This document shows positions 18,401 to 26,362 of a stretch of DNA of 64,000 nucleotides, piece after piece (the stretch's first letter is position 1; every line of letters starts with the position of its first letter). The notes beneath the pieces are model-generated. The model had not been told where the DNA came from. It saw only the letters and a program-made list of their open reading frames with translations, and did no database searches. The stretch covers positions 558,001 through 622,000 of the forward strand of contig NC_014734.1 of the NCBI RefSeq assembly GCF_000183135.1. Direction: 5' to 3'. Source of the DNA: Paludibacter propionicigenes WB4. Lineage in GTDB: Bacteria > Bacteroidota > Bacteroidia > Bacteroidales > Paludibacteraceae. A program made the translations under genes and the position numbers.

Positions 18401-18509
18401 AGATCCTGAAGTGAATTATGTTGGTAACGACAATTCAATTATAGGTACTGACTTCTTTACCTATCCGCAAGCGAGAAGTTATAATTTTGGTGTAAACATA
18501 AAGTTCTAA
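15444..18509 (+). CDS. susC-like: SusC/RagA-family TonB-linked outer-membrane protein
   Basis: 1021 aa from ATG 15444; a TTG at 15393 is also in frame. A hydrophobic signal lies unusually far in (residues ~35-50, LLKILFLIFICSTKLVAG). Next come a carboxypeptidase-regulatory-like domain (VSGKIVDNEGYPMPGATVAI), the linker NELVVVGYAVEQK, a plug with SVRIRGVSSVSGSNQPLYVI and ATNGVVVITTKRGK, and a barrel ending in the YPQARSYNFGVNIKF type. It imports oligomers captured by its SusD partner, encoded 3 nt downstream. The operon enzymes point to beta-aspartyl peptides rather than glycans. Confidence 0.93.
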   Translation: MRAILCNLISIAVHKLAWIKPSGKLSTRGNLLKILFLIFICSTKLVAGNETTTPSVPASEIKVSGKIVDNEGYPMPGATVAIKGKATGVITQSDGTYSISVPSESSVLEFSFIGYTKQQFTVGSRTVFNVVMKPDATLLNELVVVGYAVEQKALLTGSVGVVNSETLNKIPVSTIDGVLQGQTSGLQVTQNSGTPGAAMSVRIRGVSSVSGSNQPLYVIDGIPVTTGDYAQIGYEGQGTNALSDLNPSDIESVTVLKDAAAASIYGARATNGVVVITTKRGKSQKSTLSVNLMHGVQQVGKKLKMLDARGWMEYSNDLAGSQRFTQSQMDNITVNTNWQDVIFRTAPTTKVELSVAGGNEKTKFYISGDYFQQDGILKGTDYNRLNSRLNLDHSLTDKISIGASLGISYAKTDRVEGDQSTHGVLPNGISTPAIFPVYNADGSYNQSGPYSNAISIVDGATNQNFSFRTIGNTFLNYNIIPGLTFSTKWGIDFLNFREHAFEYNTVQGKKYNGLGFEAYNNVMNAVSNNTLKYHFSLKKHDFDILAGYSFEKKQNRYSFTRAQDYPDENLQYTVSAATIVQSYANALDEGTESFFGRLNYNYDNKYIASFSGRGDASSKFGPNNRWGFFPSASLAWRLAEEKWLNLPKQISELKIRTSYGLTGNDDITPFLYKELYGVTAYNEQSGYYPTGIPNPNLKWETTAQFNVGLDLSLFNNRITLTVDYYNKQTKDLLLDRLIPESSGYSSVIENIGRVENKGFEFNLSTVNLDGAFKWTTVFNLSANRNKVLELYNNKPIDNIGRGGNRVMVGQPIGIFYNYKWLGIDPSTGDCVYADLNKNGRVDADDRTIVGNPQPDFIGGITNTFNYKGFDLSIFLQFSYGNDVFNGSRLYLESLTGGDNQLESVTRRWKNVGDITDIPRATSDATATANNRRASSRFIEDGSYLRIKNVNLGYTLKKEWIKKFKLENLRVYVTAQNLFTFTHYSGLDPEVNYVGNDNSIIGTDFFTYPQARSYNFGVNIKF

Positions 18510-18512
18510 AAA

Positions 18513-19859
18513 ATGAAACGAGTATATAAATATTTCTATCAACTGATAGTTCTTAGTTCTTTAGTCATAATGCCGGCTTGCAATACATTGGATGTGGATC
18601 CGGCCGATAAGATAACAGCTGAACAGGCTTTTAAAAATAAAGCAGGTATCGAAAAAGGTATTTTGGGAAGTTATTCCGAGCTTCAGAGTTTTGGTTATTA
18701 TGGCAGAAGTTATCTGATTGCTTCCGACATGGCAGCCGATAACCTTGTACATCCAACAGATGCTACTCAGGTTGATTATGCAGAGATAGATAACAATACC
18801 CTTTTGTCCGAAAACGGAGTGGTTGAAAATATCTGGGCGAGTATTTATTCTGCTATAAATGTTGCGAACAGTGTTATAGATAAAGTGCCCGGAATGGCTG
18901 GCATGACCGACGACGAAAAAGCGGCAGCGCTTGGCGAACTTTATTTTTTAAGAGGACTGAATCATTTTAATCTGATGAATTATTTCGGAGCCATTCCTGT
19001 TAAAACTACAGCAACTGTGGGAACTAAAAACCTGGATGTACCCAGAAATACAACCACCGAAGTTTTTACACAAATCATCACCGATTTGAAGTATGCCGAG
19101 GCACATCTTCCGGCTTCCGCATCAACAAAGACCAGAGCGTCAAAGTATGCTGCAACAGCTTTGCTGGCAAGGGTCTATCTGTACCAGAAAAATTATGCTT
19201 TAGCCTACGAAAAGGCTAACGACGTAATTACAAAAGGCGGATATACTTTCTTGCCTAGTTTTGCTCAGGTTTTTGCTACGGAAGGTAGTCCTGAAACCAT
19301 TTTCGAAGTTGAATTCGACGCTAAAAATCGTAACCGTGTTGCCGAATTCAATTTTCCGAAAGTAATGAATGGCAAAGGAGAGGCAAAACCCGATCCGACT
19401 TTAGTTACTGCCTATGAGGTAACTGACAAGCGACTGGTTAGCTCTATTGCTGATAGTGTGACGTATAACTACGCACAAAAATATAAAGATATGAGTTTGG
19501 GTGATAAAAATATAATAGTACTGCGTTTAGCCGAAATGTATTTGATACGGGCTGAAGCTGAAGCGCATTCAGCAACAGGAGTCATCTCTAACGTTCAGGA
19601 CGATATAAATAAAATTCGTAACCGTGCAGGTCTGGCTAATACCGATGCTGCTACCATGCCTGATTTGTTGTTGGCCATAGAAAAAGAACGACGACTGGAA
19701 TTTGCTTTTGAAGGTCATCGCTGGTTTGATTTGGTACGTACCAACCGAGCTCTTGATCTGTTGCCCAATGTAACGAAGTCCTATAAAATGCTATTCCCGA
19801 TTCCTTTGTCGGAGATTAACGCGAATTCCAAAATGAAACAGAATCCCGGATATAATTAA
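18513..19859 (+). CDS. susD-like: SusD/RagB-family surface lipoprotein
   Basis: 448 aa. Lipoprotein signal peptide ending IMPACN (Cys22). The N-terminal SusD motif LDVDPADKITAEQAFKN leads into TPR-like helices (ELYFLRGLNHFNLMNYFGAI), and the C-terminal RagB domain contains IEKERRLEFAFEGHRWFDLV with the final NPGYN, both diagnostic. It caps the SusC barrel and binds substrate on the cell surface. 3-nt spacing from susC indicates a tight operon. Confidence 0.93.
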   Translation: MKRVYKYFYQLIVLSSLVIMPACNTLDVDPADKITAEQAFKNKAGIEKGILGSYSELQSFGYYGRSYLIASDMAADNLVHPTDATQVDYAEIDNNTLLSENGVVENIWASIYSAINVANSVIDKVPGMAGMTDDEKAAALGELYFLRGLNHFNLMNYFGAIPVKTTATVGTKNLDVPRNTTTEVFTQIITDLKYAEAHLPASASTKTRASKYAATALLARVYLYQKNYALAYEKANDVITKGGYTFLPSFAQVFATEGSPETIFEVEFDAKNRNRVAEFNFPKVMNGKGEAKPDPTLVTAYEVTDKRLVSSIADSVTYNYAQKYKDMSLGDKNIIVLRLAEMYLIRAEAEAHSATGVISNVQDDINKIRNRAGLANTDAATMPDLLLAIEKERRLEFAFEGHRWFDLVRTNRALDLLPNVTKSYKMLFPIPLSEINANSKMKQNPGYN

Positions 19860-19874
19860 AACACAGAATATAAG

Positions 19875-20759
19875 ATGAGTATGAAAACAAACCTATTTTT
19901 TTGTATATTAGTCATAGCATCGGCTGTAACTTTTGCTTCTTGTTCAAAAGACGATGAAAGTACGATTACAAAAAAGGAATATACGGGTATCTATTTTATG
20001 GATACTGATAATGAAGATATAGAAACGATTGCCATCGCCGGAGGGACTCCCAAGGCGTTGGCGAGTGGAATTTCAGGAGCAGGCATTGCTTATGATAAAG
20101 TAAACGAGAAAATCTATTACAGTGATTTTGCCGACAGCGATACTCCCAATGGAAAAATTTGGAAAATGGATGTAGGTGGTACTAATCCCAAAGTGTTAGT
20201 CTCGGGTATTCAGGATCCTCATAGCATTGCCTTAGATTTAACTAACGGTAAGGTATATTGGGGTGATGGTGACGGTAATGTGTCGCGTTGTAATTTAAAT
20301 GGTGATAGTCTGGTAACCGGTTTTATCAAGATCGATGGTGGTGCTATCCGCTCGATGGCACTTGACCCGATCAACAAGAAGCTTTACTTCTGCGATACGA
20401 ATAATAACAATCTTTATATGTCTAATCAGGATGGCTCAAGTACAAGTATTATCCTAAGCGGATATTACGGATATGCCATTGCTGTAGATAACAAGAATAA
20501 TAAAATATATTTTGATGCTCAGAGTGATGATGGCACCGTGAGCGGTTTGTATCGTGCGAATCTGGATGGTACCAATCCGGTTGAAATTGATAATACTCAG
20601 TCGCGTATTTACGGTATTGCCCTGGATGTGGAGAATTCCAAAGTATATTGGTCGGGACGTGATACCAAAGAAATTTATCAGGCTAACTTAAACGGAACTA
20701 AGAAAGTAACTTTAGCCACCGGCTTGGGCAAACCACGCGGTATTTTCTTAAAATATTAA
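19875..20759 (+). CDS. lipoprotein with YWTD/LDL-receptor class B-like propeller
   Basis: 294 aa; a second ATG at 19881 is equally possible. Lipoprotein signal ending TFASCS. The mature part consists of six repeats of ~42 aa with the pattern I-A-x-D-x-x-x-x-K-[IV]-Y-[WFY], for example GIAYDKVNEKIYYSDFAD, SIALDLTNGKVYWGDGDG and GIALDVENSKVYWSGRD. This is a six-bladed beta-propeller. Position directly after SusD suggests a surface glycan- or peptide-binding accessory protein (SusE/F-like role). Binding specificity unknown. Confidence 0.8.
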   Translation: MSMKTNLFFCILVIASAVTFASCSKDDESTITKKEYTGIYFMDTDNEDIETIAIAGGTPKALASGISGAGIAYDKVNEKIYYSDFADSDTPNGKIWKMDVGGTNPKVLVSGIQDPHSIALDLTNGKVYWGDGDGNVSRCNLNGDSLVTGFIKIDGGAIRSMALDPINKKLYFCDTNNNNLYMSNQDGSSTSIILSGYYGYAIAVDNKNNKIYFDAQSDDGTVSGLYRANLDGTNPVEIDNTQSRIYGIALDVENSKVYWSGRDTKEIYQANLNGTKKVTLATGLGKPRGIFLKY

Positions 20760-20783
20760 TTAATCCATTAAAGATCGAAGAAA

Positions 20784-21920
20784 ATGAAAAATATTCCAGC
20801 TTTATTAGCTTTAGTGGTTGTTACTTTGTTATTCAACTCTTGTGCAAAAGATGATTTTCCTGTACCGGCAGCCAGTACAGTTTCTAAGTTCACCTTTATT
20901 ATAGACAACGATAGTTATATTCCGGCCAAAGCCACGTTTACAAATAAGTCCATTGTTCCGGCAACCGTAGGCAAAGCTTATTATACATGGAACTTTGGCG
21001 ACGGAGACAGATCGACCGATGAAAATCCGGTTCATACTTTTCTTCAGCCGGGAACTTTCACGGTTAAACTGTCCGTAAAAACGGATATCTCGCAGGAGAT
21101 CAGTGAATCTACTCAAACCATTGCAATTATAGATCCAAATGCATCGGGTATTCAAACTTATTTTACCGATGGAAGCTTAGTCTATAAAGGCTTTTTAAAT
21201 GGTACAGCACCTGCATTCTCGGCTTTGCCGATTGGTCCGTTCAGCGCTTCTTACGGAATGGCTATCGACACCCTGAATTCTAAACTGTATATATCTGATT
21301 CGGATGCTAACATTATTTACCGATACGACACCGAAACGGGTGATATAATTACATTCAGAAGCGGATTGTCCAGCCCTGATGGTTTGGCTATTGACTTTAA
21401 AACCGGAAAATTATATTGGGATACCGATTCCGGCATTCAACGAACCGACTTATCAAGCACTAATCCAACCGATGTGGAAGACTTTGTTACCGGGCAGGAT
21501 AACGATCCAGAAGGTGTTTCCATTGATGCTGTCCACAATAAGTTGTATTGGATAAACTACGATGGCGGTCTTTGGTCAATCAATCTGGACGGTACGGCTA
21601 AAACCGAACTTTTACCGACTCCTGAAGGTGCTTCTACACTCGTTGTTGGGAATAAGCTGTACTTCGATTATTATGAGGCAAGTGGGGATATTCATTTAAA
21701 ATCAACCGATTTGAGTGGTGGCAATATGAGTACCGTTACTACAGGCATTAGCAAAATCGTTTTTGGTTTAGGATATGAGGCTACTAACAAAAAAATCTAT
21801 TGGGGTGACCGTAGCGCAGGTAAGATTATGCGTGCGAATCTGGACGGATCTGGTATAGAAACATGGTATACAAAAGCAGGTTCCAGTCCAAGAGCCATTG
21901 TGTTTGGAAAGAAGAAATAA
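20784..21920 (+). CDS. lipoprotein with PKD domain and YWTD-like propeller
   Basis: 378 aa. Signal ending LLFNSCAKDD. A PKD domain spans residues ~30-115, with YYTWNFGDGDRSTDENPVHT followed by FLQPGTFTVKLSV. A second-half propeller has repeats such as GLAIDFKTGKLYWDTDSG, GVSIDAVHNKLYWINYDG and GYEATNKKIYWGDRSAG. It is a paralogue of the preceding propeller lipoprotein, with an added PKD spacer. Likely surface-exposed substrate-binding partner of the SusCD pair. Confidence 0.8.
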   Translation: MKNIPALLALVVVTLLFNSCAKDDFPVPAASTVSKFTFIIDNDSYIPAKATFTNKSIVPATVGKAYYTWNFGDGDRSTDENPVHTFLQPGTFTVKLSVKTDISQEISESTQTIAIIDPNASGIQTYFTDGSLVYKGFLNGTAPAFSALPIGPFSASYGMAIDTLNSKLYISDSDANIIYRYDTETGDIITFRSGLSSPDGLAIDFKTGKLYWDTDSGIQRTDLSSTNPTDVEDFVTGQDNDPEGVSIDAVHNKLYWINYDGGLWSINLDGTAKTELLPTPEGASTLVVGNKLYFDYYEASGDIHLKSTDLSGGNMSTVTTGISKIVFGLGYEATNKKIYWGDRSAGKIMRANLDGSGIETWYTKAGSSPRAIVFGKKK

Positions 21921-21929
21921 TTAGTTTAT

Positions 21930-22769
21930 ATGAAAAAAGTAGTAATGATCTGCATGTTTGCAGCCAGTATACTGGCAACAACTACAATCTATGCAGCAAC
22001 AAAAAAAGGTAGCCTCCTTATTATTGGTGGTGGAAAAGTGAATGTATCTATGCGCGACCAGATGCTCAAAGCATCGGGGTTGGACAAGGCTGGCTATATG
22101 GTCATCCTGCCTATGTCAAGCGAAGAAGAACCTTTGGTAAATGCAGAAGAAATTCGCATCGTTTTTAAAGATATACCCAATTTAAAAATATATACCTACA
22201 ACATTCAAAAGGGAGATCCGGTATCAGCAGAACGACTGGATTCAATTCGCAACGCTTGTCTCGTATTTATCTCCGGGGGCGATCAGATGCGCTTTTTAGA
22301 TATTACGAAAGGAACCGGCATCAATGAAGCCATTCACGATGCGTATAATAAAGGTGCTTTGATAGCTGGTACCAGTGCCGGTGCTTCGTTGATGAGCAAG
22401 ATCATGGTTACAGGTAACGCTTTAAAACACCCGGATGATAATTTTACTTGCATTGAAGCCGGAAATGTAGAAACCAAAGAAGGACTGGGATTTCTGGAAA
22501 ACGTAACCATCGATCAGCACTTTGTCGTGCGTAAACGCTACAACCGCATGTTGTCCTACGGGTTGGAAAATCCGAACCACATGAGTATTGGTATTGATGA
22601 AGCAACGGCTATATTTGTAGAAGGTAAAAAAGCAACTGTGTTTGGTGTAAGTCAGGTAATTGTGTTGCGAAACAAAGGAGCTAAGATTTTCAATAGAAAC
22701 GGACAGCTAAGTGCTCAGGGACTTAAACTGGATGTTTATCTGGCAGGCGACAGCTTTAAAATCTACTAA
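21930..22769 (+). CDS. exported cyanophycinase (peptidase S51)
   Basis: 279 aa with a cleavable signal peptide (to about Ala22), so it acts in the periplasm or outside. The S51 motifs are present: LLIIGGGKVN near residue 30, FISGGDQMRF at 114-122 (substrate-site GGDQ), the nucleophile elbow GTSAGAS with Ser149, and VTIDQHFVVRKRYNR at 193-207 (DQHF-x-R-x-R-x-NR). These match cyanophycinase closely. The enzyme cleaves the beta-Asp-Arg polymer cyanophycin into beta-Asp-Arg dipeptides. The isoaspartyl dipeptidase encoded 2.4 kb downstream would complete degradation. Start 10 nt after the PKD gene, so cotranscribed. Confidence 0.85.
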   Translation: MKKVVMICMFAASILATTTIYAATKKGSLLIIGGGKVNVSMRDQMLKASGLDKAGYMVILPMSSEEEPLVNAEEIRIVFKDIPNLKIYTYNIQKGDPVSAERLDSIRNACLVFISGGDQMRFLDITKGTGINEAIHDAYNKGALIAGTSAGASLMSKIMVTGNALKHPDDNFTCIEAGNVETKEGLGFLENVTIDQHFVVRKRYNRMLSYGLENPNHMSIGIDEATAIFVEGKKATVFGVSQVIVLRNKGAKIFNRNGQLSAQGLKLDVYLAGDSFKIY

Positions 22770-22792
22770 GAAATTACTCTCAATTAACAGCT

Positions 22793-22821
22793 AATGGCGA
22801 ATATTTCTTATATTCGCCATT
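22793..22821 (+). terminator. 12-bp perfect hairpin within the operon
   Basis: AATGGCGAATAT (22793-22804), five-base loop, ATATTCGCCATT (22810-22821). Only a broken T stretch follows, so it may be a partial terminator or mRNA-stabilising processing point that sets expression of the surface genes apart from the cytoplasmic genes downstream. Confidence 0.55.
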
Positions 22822-22858
22822 TCGTTACTACATTTATCTTTTACCTCAATAAAACAGA

Positions 22859-24463
22859 ATGGCTTCAAAAAGAAAATTCCCTCATACCTTTGTTATCATC
22901 TTCTCCCTCATTGTTATTGCAGCGGTTTCATCATGGTTTGTTACAGGAGGAGAATACAAACACACTCAAAAAGTCTTAGCAGATGGAAGTACCAAAAATA
23001 TCATTCTCCCCGATTCGTATCATACGGTAGATAATCAGCCCCAAACCTGGCAGATATTCTCAGCTATGTTTGATGGATTTGTGAGTAAAGCCGACATCAT
23101 TATCTTTATTCTTCTCATTGGCGGTGCTTTCTGGATTATGAATGAAAGTAAAGCGATTGATGTTTCCATCATGGCTTTTTTACGTTCTACCCAAAAGCTG
23201 GAGAAAATAAAATTTATTCGAAGAATAGGGATAAACAATATCATCATGACCTCAATCATGATTGTATTCAGTCTGTTTGGTTCAGTGTTTGGCATGAGCG
23301 AGGAGACCATTGCTTTTATCATCATTTTTGTGCCTCTATCCATAAGCATGGGATATGACTCCATTGTGGGAGTTTGCCTTTGCTTTTTTGCTGCAGGGCT
23401 TGGATTTGCAGGAGCTACGCTTAATCCGTTTACTATCGGAATTGCGCAAGGACTGTCGGATGTTCCGCTGTTTTCCGGCATTGAATACCGACTGTTTTGC
23501 TGGGTAGTCATTACCCTTATTGGTATCATTTTTATCTTACGTTATGCTGCTAAAATAAAAAAAGACCCTACAAAATCACCGGTTTATGAGGAAGATGAAT
23601 ACTGGCGTAATCGTAATAACAGTCAATCAGAAGAGGTTAAATACGAAACTCCACGCTCAGCTTGGATTACCTTCGTTTTTCTGCTGGTTGTGATGTGCTT
23701 GTTTGCTTTTAAATACCCCATGTCGTCATTAAGTATCGGTCAGGCTAAACTGACAGTGCCTATTATACCTATTCTTACAGCTATTTTTGCCATTAGCAGC
23801 ATTGTGGCTTTACGCAAATCGGTGCACTTCTTCATCCTGAATATTTTTATCTTTACCATTTTGTATCTGATTGTGGGTGTGATGGGATATCAGTGGTATG
23901 TAATGGAAATTGCCACCCTGTTTTTCGGAATGGGAATTGCTAGTGGAATGGCGATGAATTACTCGCCAAACAAAATCACGGATCTTTTTCTGGCAGGAGT
24001 AAAAGATATTCTGTCGGCAGCATTGATTGTTGGTCTGGCAGGAGGTATTATTGTTATTCTACAAAACGGTAAGGTAATTGATCCGATGTTGCATGGCATT
24101 GCCGGTGCAATGCAGAATGTCGGTAAATATGCTTCGTTGAGCATTATGTATGGCATACAAACCATGATTAATCTGGTGATGCCATCGGGCTCGGCAAAAG
24201 CAGCACTGACAATGCCTATCATGGCACCTTTTTCAGATTTAATTGGTGTTTCGCGTCAGGCTACCATTATGGCTTACCAGTTTGGCGACGGCTTTACCAA
24301 CATGCTTACCCCAACCTCAGCAGTGTTGATGGGCGTTTTGGGTGTTGCTAAAATACCCTATAATAAATGGGTTAAATGGGTTTGGCCACTGATGATTATG
24401 CTGATTATACTTGGATTCATATTGCTAATCCCGACGGTTGTACTTAAACTGAATGGATTTTAA
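22859..24463 (+). CDS. YfcC/DcuC-family membrane transporter
   Basis: 534 aa, about 12-13 membrane helices, family PF03606 type. Recognisable parts are PHTFVIIFSLIVIAAVSSWF at the N-terminus, GSVFGMSEETIAFIIIFVPL near residue 140, AGLGFAGATLNPFTIGIAQG near 180, and TMINLVMPSGSAKAALTMPI with FGDGFTNMLTPTS near the end. Members carry C4-dicarboxylates, basic amino acids or short peptides. In this operon uptake of beta-Asp dipeptides, aspartate or arginine is the simplest inference. Specificity cannot be read from sequence. Confidence 0.82.
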   Translation: MASKRKFPHTFVIIFSLIVIAAVSSWFVTGGEYKHTQKVLADGSTKNIILPDSYHTVDNQPQTWQIFSAMFDGFVSKADIIIFILLIGGAFWIMNESKAIDVSIMAFLRSTQKLEKIKFIRRIGINNIIMTSIMIVFSLFGSVFGMSEETIAFIIIFVPLSISMGYDSIVGVCLCFFAAGLGFAGATLNPFTIGIAQGLSDVPLFSGIEYRLFCWVVITLIGIIFILRYAAKIKKDPTKSPVYEEDEYWRNRNNSQSEEVKYETPRSAWITFVFLLVVMCLFAFKYPMSSLSIGQAKLTVPIIPILTAIFAISSIVALRKSVHFFILNIFIFTILYLIVGVMGYQWYVMEIATLFFGMGIASGMAMNYSPNKITDLFLAGVKDILSAALIVGLAGGIIVILQNGKVIDPMLHGIAGAMQNVGKYASLSIMYGIQTMINLVMPSGSAKAALTMPIMAPFSDLIGVSRQATIMAYQFGDGFTNMLTPTSAVLMGVLGVAKIPYNKWVKWVWPLMIMLIILGFILLIPTVVLKLNGF

Positions 24464-24560
24464 GGAGTGAAACCATTGATTAATGATTAAACTATAACCA
24501 TTAAGGAATCAATGATACTTAGATCTTGAGGAATAGATTAATAGATAAATATTTAAAATT

Positions 24561-24619
24561 AAACCATTAAGGAGTTAAGGATATTTAGACCTTAATGTAT
24601 CTTAACTTCTAAATGGTTT
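24561..24619. repeat. AAACCATTAAGG palindrome, left copy
   Basis: AAACCATT (24561-24568) pairs with AATGGTTT (24612-24619) around TTAAG...CTTAA words. Same family as copies at 25066-25124, 27975-28032 and 28059-28114. A looser copy lies at about 24495-24540. Confidence 0.65.
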
Positions 24620-24655
24620 AAGATAATAGATTAATGTTTTGAATAATTCACCGCT

Positions 24656-25058
24656 ATGACAAAAAAGGAAATCACACACCTCTCTTACGACATTGTCGGC
24701 TGTGCAATAAAAGTACATAAAAAGCTAGGTCCGGGTCTATTGGAGAGTGTTTATGAACAATGCCTGAAATATGAGTTGGAGAAAAGCGGAATGAATGTCA
24801 AGCAACAACTTCGCATACCAGTTATATGATGATTTAGAAATGGAAATTGATTTGCGACTGGACTTACTGGTAAACGATTGGATTGTAGTTGAACTAAAAG
24901 CTGTAGAAAATGTACTGCCTGTTCATGAAGCGCAGCTACTTACGTACATGAAATTGTTGAAAAAACCACAAGGATTACTGATTAATTTCTTTACTGATAA
25001 TATAACAAGCACCCTGAAACCTTTTGTAAATGAATATTTCAGGCGATTACCTGAATAA
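24656..25058 (+). pseudogene. GxxExxY family protein gene, frameshifted
   Basis: From ATG 24656 the frame encodes MTKKEITHLSYDIVGCAIKV then HKKLGPGLLESVYEQCL, including the defining G-x-x-E-x-x-Y, and stops at TGA after RIPVI (about 24825-24829). The rest of the family (YDDLEMEIDLRLDLLVNDW, IVVELKAV, HEAQLLTYMKLLKKPQGLLI) continues in another frame to 25058. Restoring the frame near the TATATGATGAT run with two bases gives a normal ~134-aa protein. Either a real pseudogene or a sequencing error. Function of the family is unknown; the ELK motif is nuclease-like. It is flanked by matching palindromes and interrupts the isopeptide operon. Confidence 0.8.
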
Positions 25059-25065
25059 AGATATT

Positions 25066-25124
25066 AAACCATTAAGGAATTGAGTAAATTAATATCTCAA
25101 TGTATCTTAACTACTTAATGGTTT
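25066..25124. repeat. AAACCATTAAGG palindrome, right copy
   Basis: AAACCATTAA (25066-25075) pairs with TTAATGGTTT (25115-25124). With 24561-24619 it brackets the GxxExxY pseudogene. Confidence 0.65.
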
Positions 25125-25153
25125 TAAAAACTGAATACTAATAATATTACAAA

Positions 25154-26317
25154 ATGATTCTGATTAAAAATATAGCTGTTTATCAGCCTGCCTGTTTAGG
25201 GGTAAATGATGTTTTGGTAGGTGGTGAAAAAATTATCGCCATAGAAAAATCCATTGATATTTCATCTTTGAAAAATCTGAATATTACCGTGATTGATGGT
25301 ACAGGTAAGAAATTGATTCCCGGTTTGATTGATGCTCATGCGCATATAGCAGGGGCAGGTGGAGAAGGCGGTCCTGCCACACGAACTCCCGAGATGCAAC
25401 TTTCGCATATGATTAATGGTGGCATTACTTCCATCGTTGGATGTTTGGGAACCGATGGTTTTACCCGTTCATTGCAATCGGTGTTGATGAAGGTAAAGGG
25501 CCTGAAGCAAGAAGGAGTTTCTGCATTTATGTACACCGGAGCATATCAGGTGCCAACGCCCACTATGTTTGGAGATGTAGCAAAGGATATTGCCATGATT
25601 GAAGAAGTCATTGGTGTAGGCGAAGTGGCACTGTCCGATCATAGGAGTTCTTGTCCCACTACACCCGAACTTATCCGATTGGTAGAACATGCGCGGGTAG
25701 GTGGTATGCTCGGAGGTAAAGCCGGAATCGTGAATATTCACATGGGTGATGCTCAGAATCCGTTTCAACCGATTTACGATGCGGTGAATAATAGCGAACT
25801 GAAACTGACACAATTTTACCCCACACACTGCACCCGTAATCCTTACATTTTTGAAGATGCTAAGAAATACGGCGTGCATGGATATGTGGACCTTACAGCC
25901 AGTTCGTATCCCTACGATATGGAAAATGAAATTAAACCGTCGAAAGCTCTTGGTTTGCTTATGCAAGCAGGTGTTCCGGTTGAGCATATCACCTTTACAT
26001 CAGACGGCAATGGTTCTTTACCTCTATTCGACGAACAAGGTAAGCTGATTAAAGTGGATATGGGTTATCCAAGTTCAATTTTCACCGAGTTGAGAGATGC
26101 TGTTTTGCAGGAAAACATGAATCTGGAAACAGCTGTAAAGGTGGTTACTTCGAATGTTGCCGATATTTTGAAACTCAAAGGGAAAGGATACATTGCTGCC
26201 GGTAAAGATGCTGATCTGGTGGTTATCGATGCTGATTTTGGTATTTCGGATGTTATTGCCCGCGGACAATTATTCACGCATAATTATAAACGATTGAGAA
26301 AAGGAATGTATGAATAA
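25154..26317 (+). CDS. iadA: isoaspartyl dipeptidase (beta-aspartyl peptidase)
   Basis: 387 aa, no signal peptide. Amidohydrolase fold: metal motif DAHAH (His62, His64), then the IadA-specific GAGGEGGPATRTPEM containing the substrate-binding Glu, LSDHRSS (residues ~159-165), VNIHMGDA and TQFYPTHCTRN with further metal histidines, and FTSDGNGSLP with the catalytic Asp. It hydrolyses beta-Asp-X dipeptides in the cytoplasm, including beta-Asp-Arg made by cyanophycinase. Length equals E. coli IadA (~390). Clustered with the exported cyanophycinase and a transporter. Confidence 0.92.
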   Translation: MILIKNIAVYQPACLGVNDVLVGGEKIIAIEKSIDISSLKNLNITVIDGTGKKLIPGLIDAHAHIAGAGGEGGPATRTPEMQLSHMINGGITSIVGCLGTDGFTRSLQSVLMKVKGLKQEGVSAFMYTGAYQVPTPTMFGDVAKDIAMIEEVIGVGEVALSDHRSSCPTTPELIRLVEHARVGGMLGGKAGIVNIHMGDAQNPFQPIYDAVNNSELKLTQFYPTHCTRNPYIFEDAKKYGVHGYVDLTASSYPYDMENEIKPSKALGLLMQAGVPVEHITFTSDGNGSLPLFDEQGKLIKVDMGYPSSIFTELRDAVLQENMNLETAVKVVTSNVADILKLKGKGYIAAGKDADLVVIDADFGISDVIARGQLFTHNYKRLRKGMYE

Positions 26318-26362
26318 TTACAAACCTTATTTACTTTAGTATTCATAATAAAAGATTGATAA

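Noticed and set aside
22794-22979. 61-aa gene at the start of the transporter
   Set aside because: It begins within the 12-bp hairpin and overlaps the transporter in another frame with low-complexity content.
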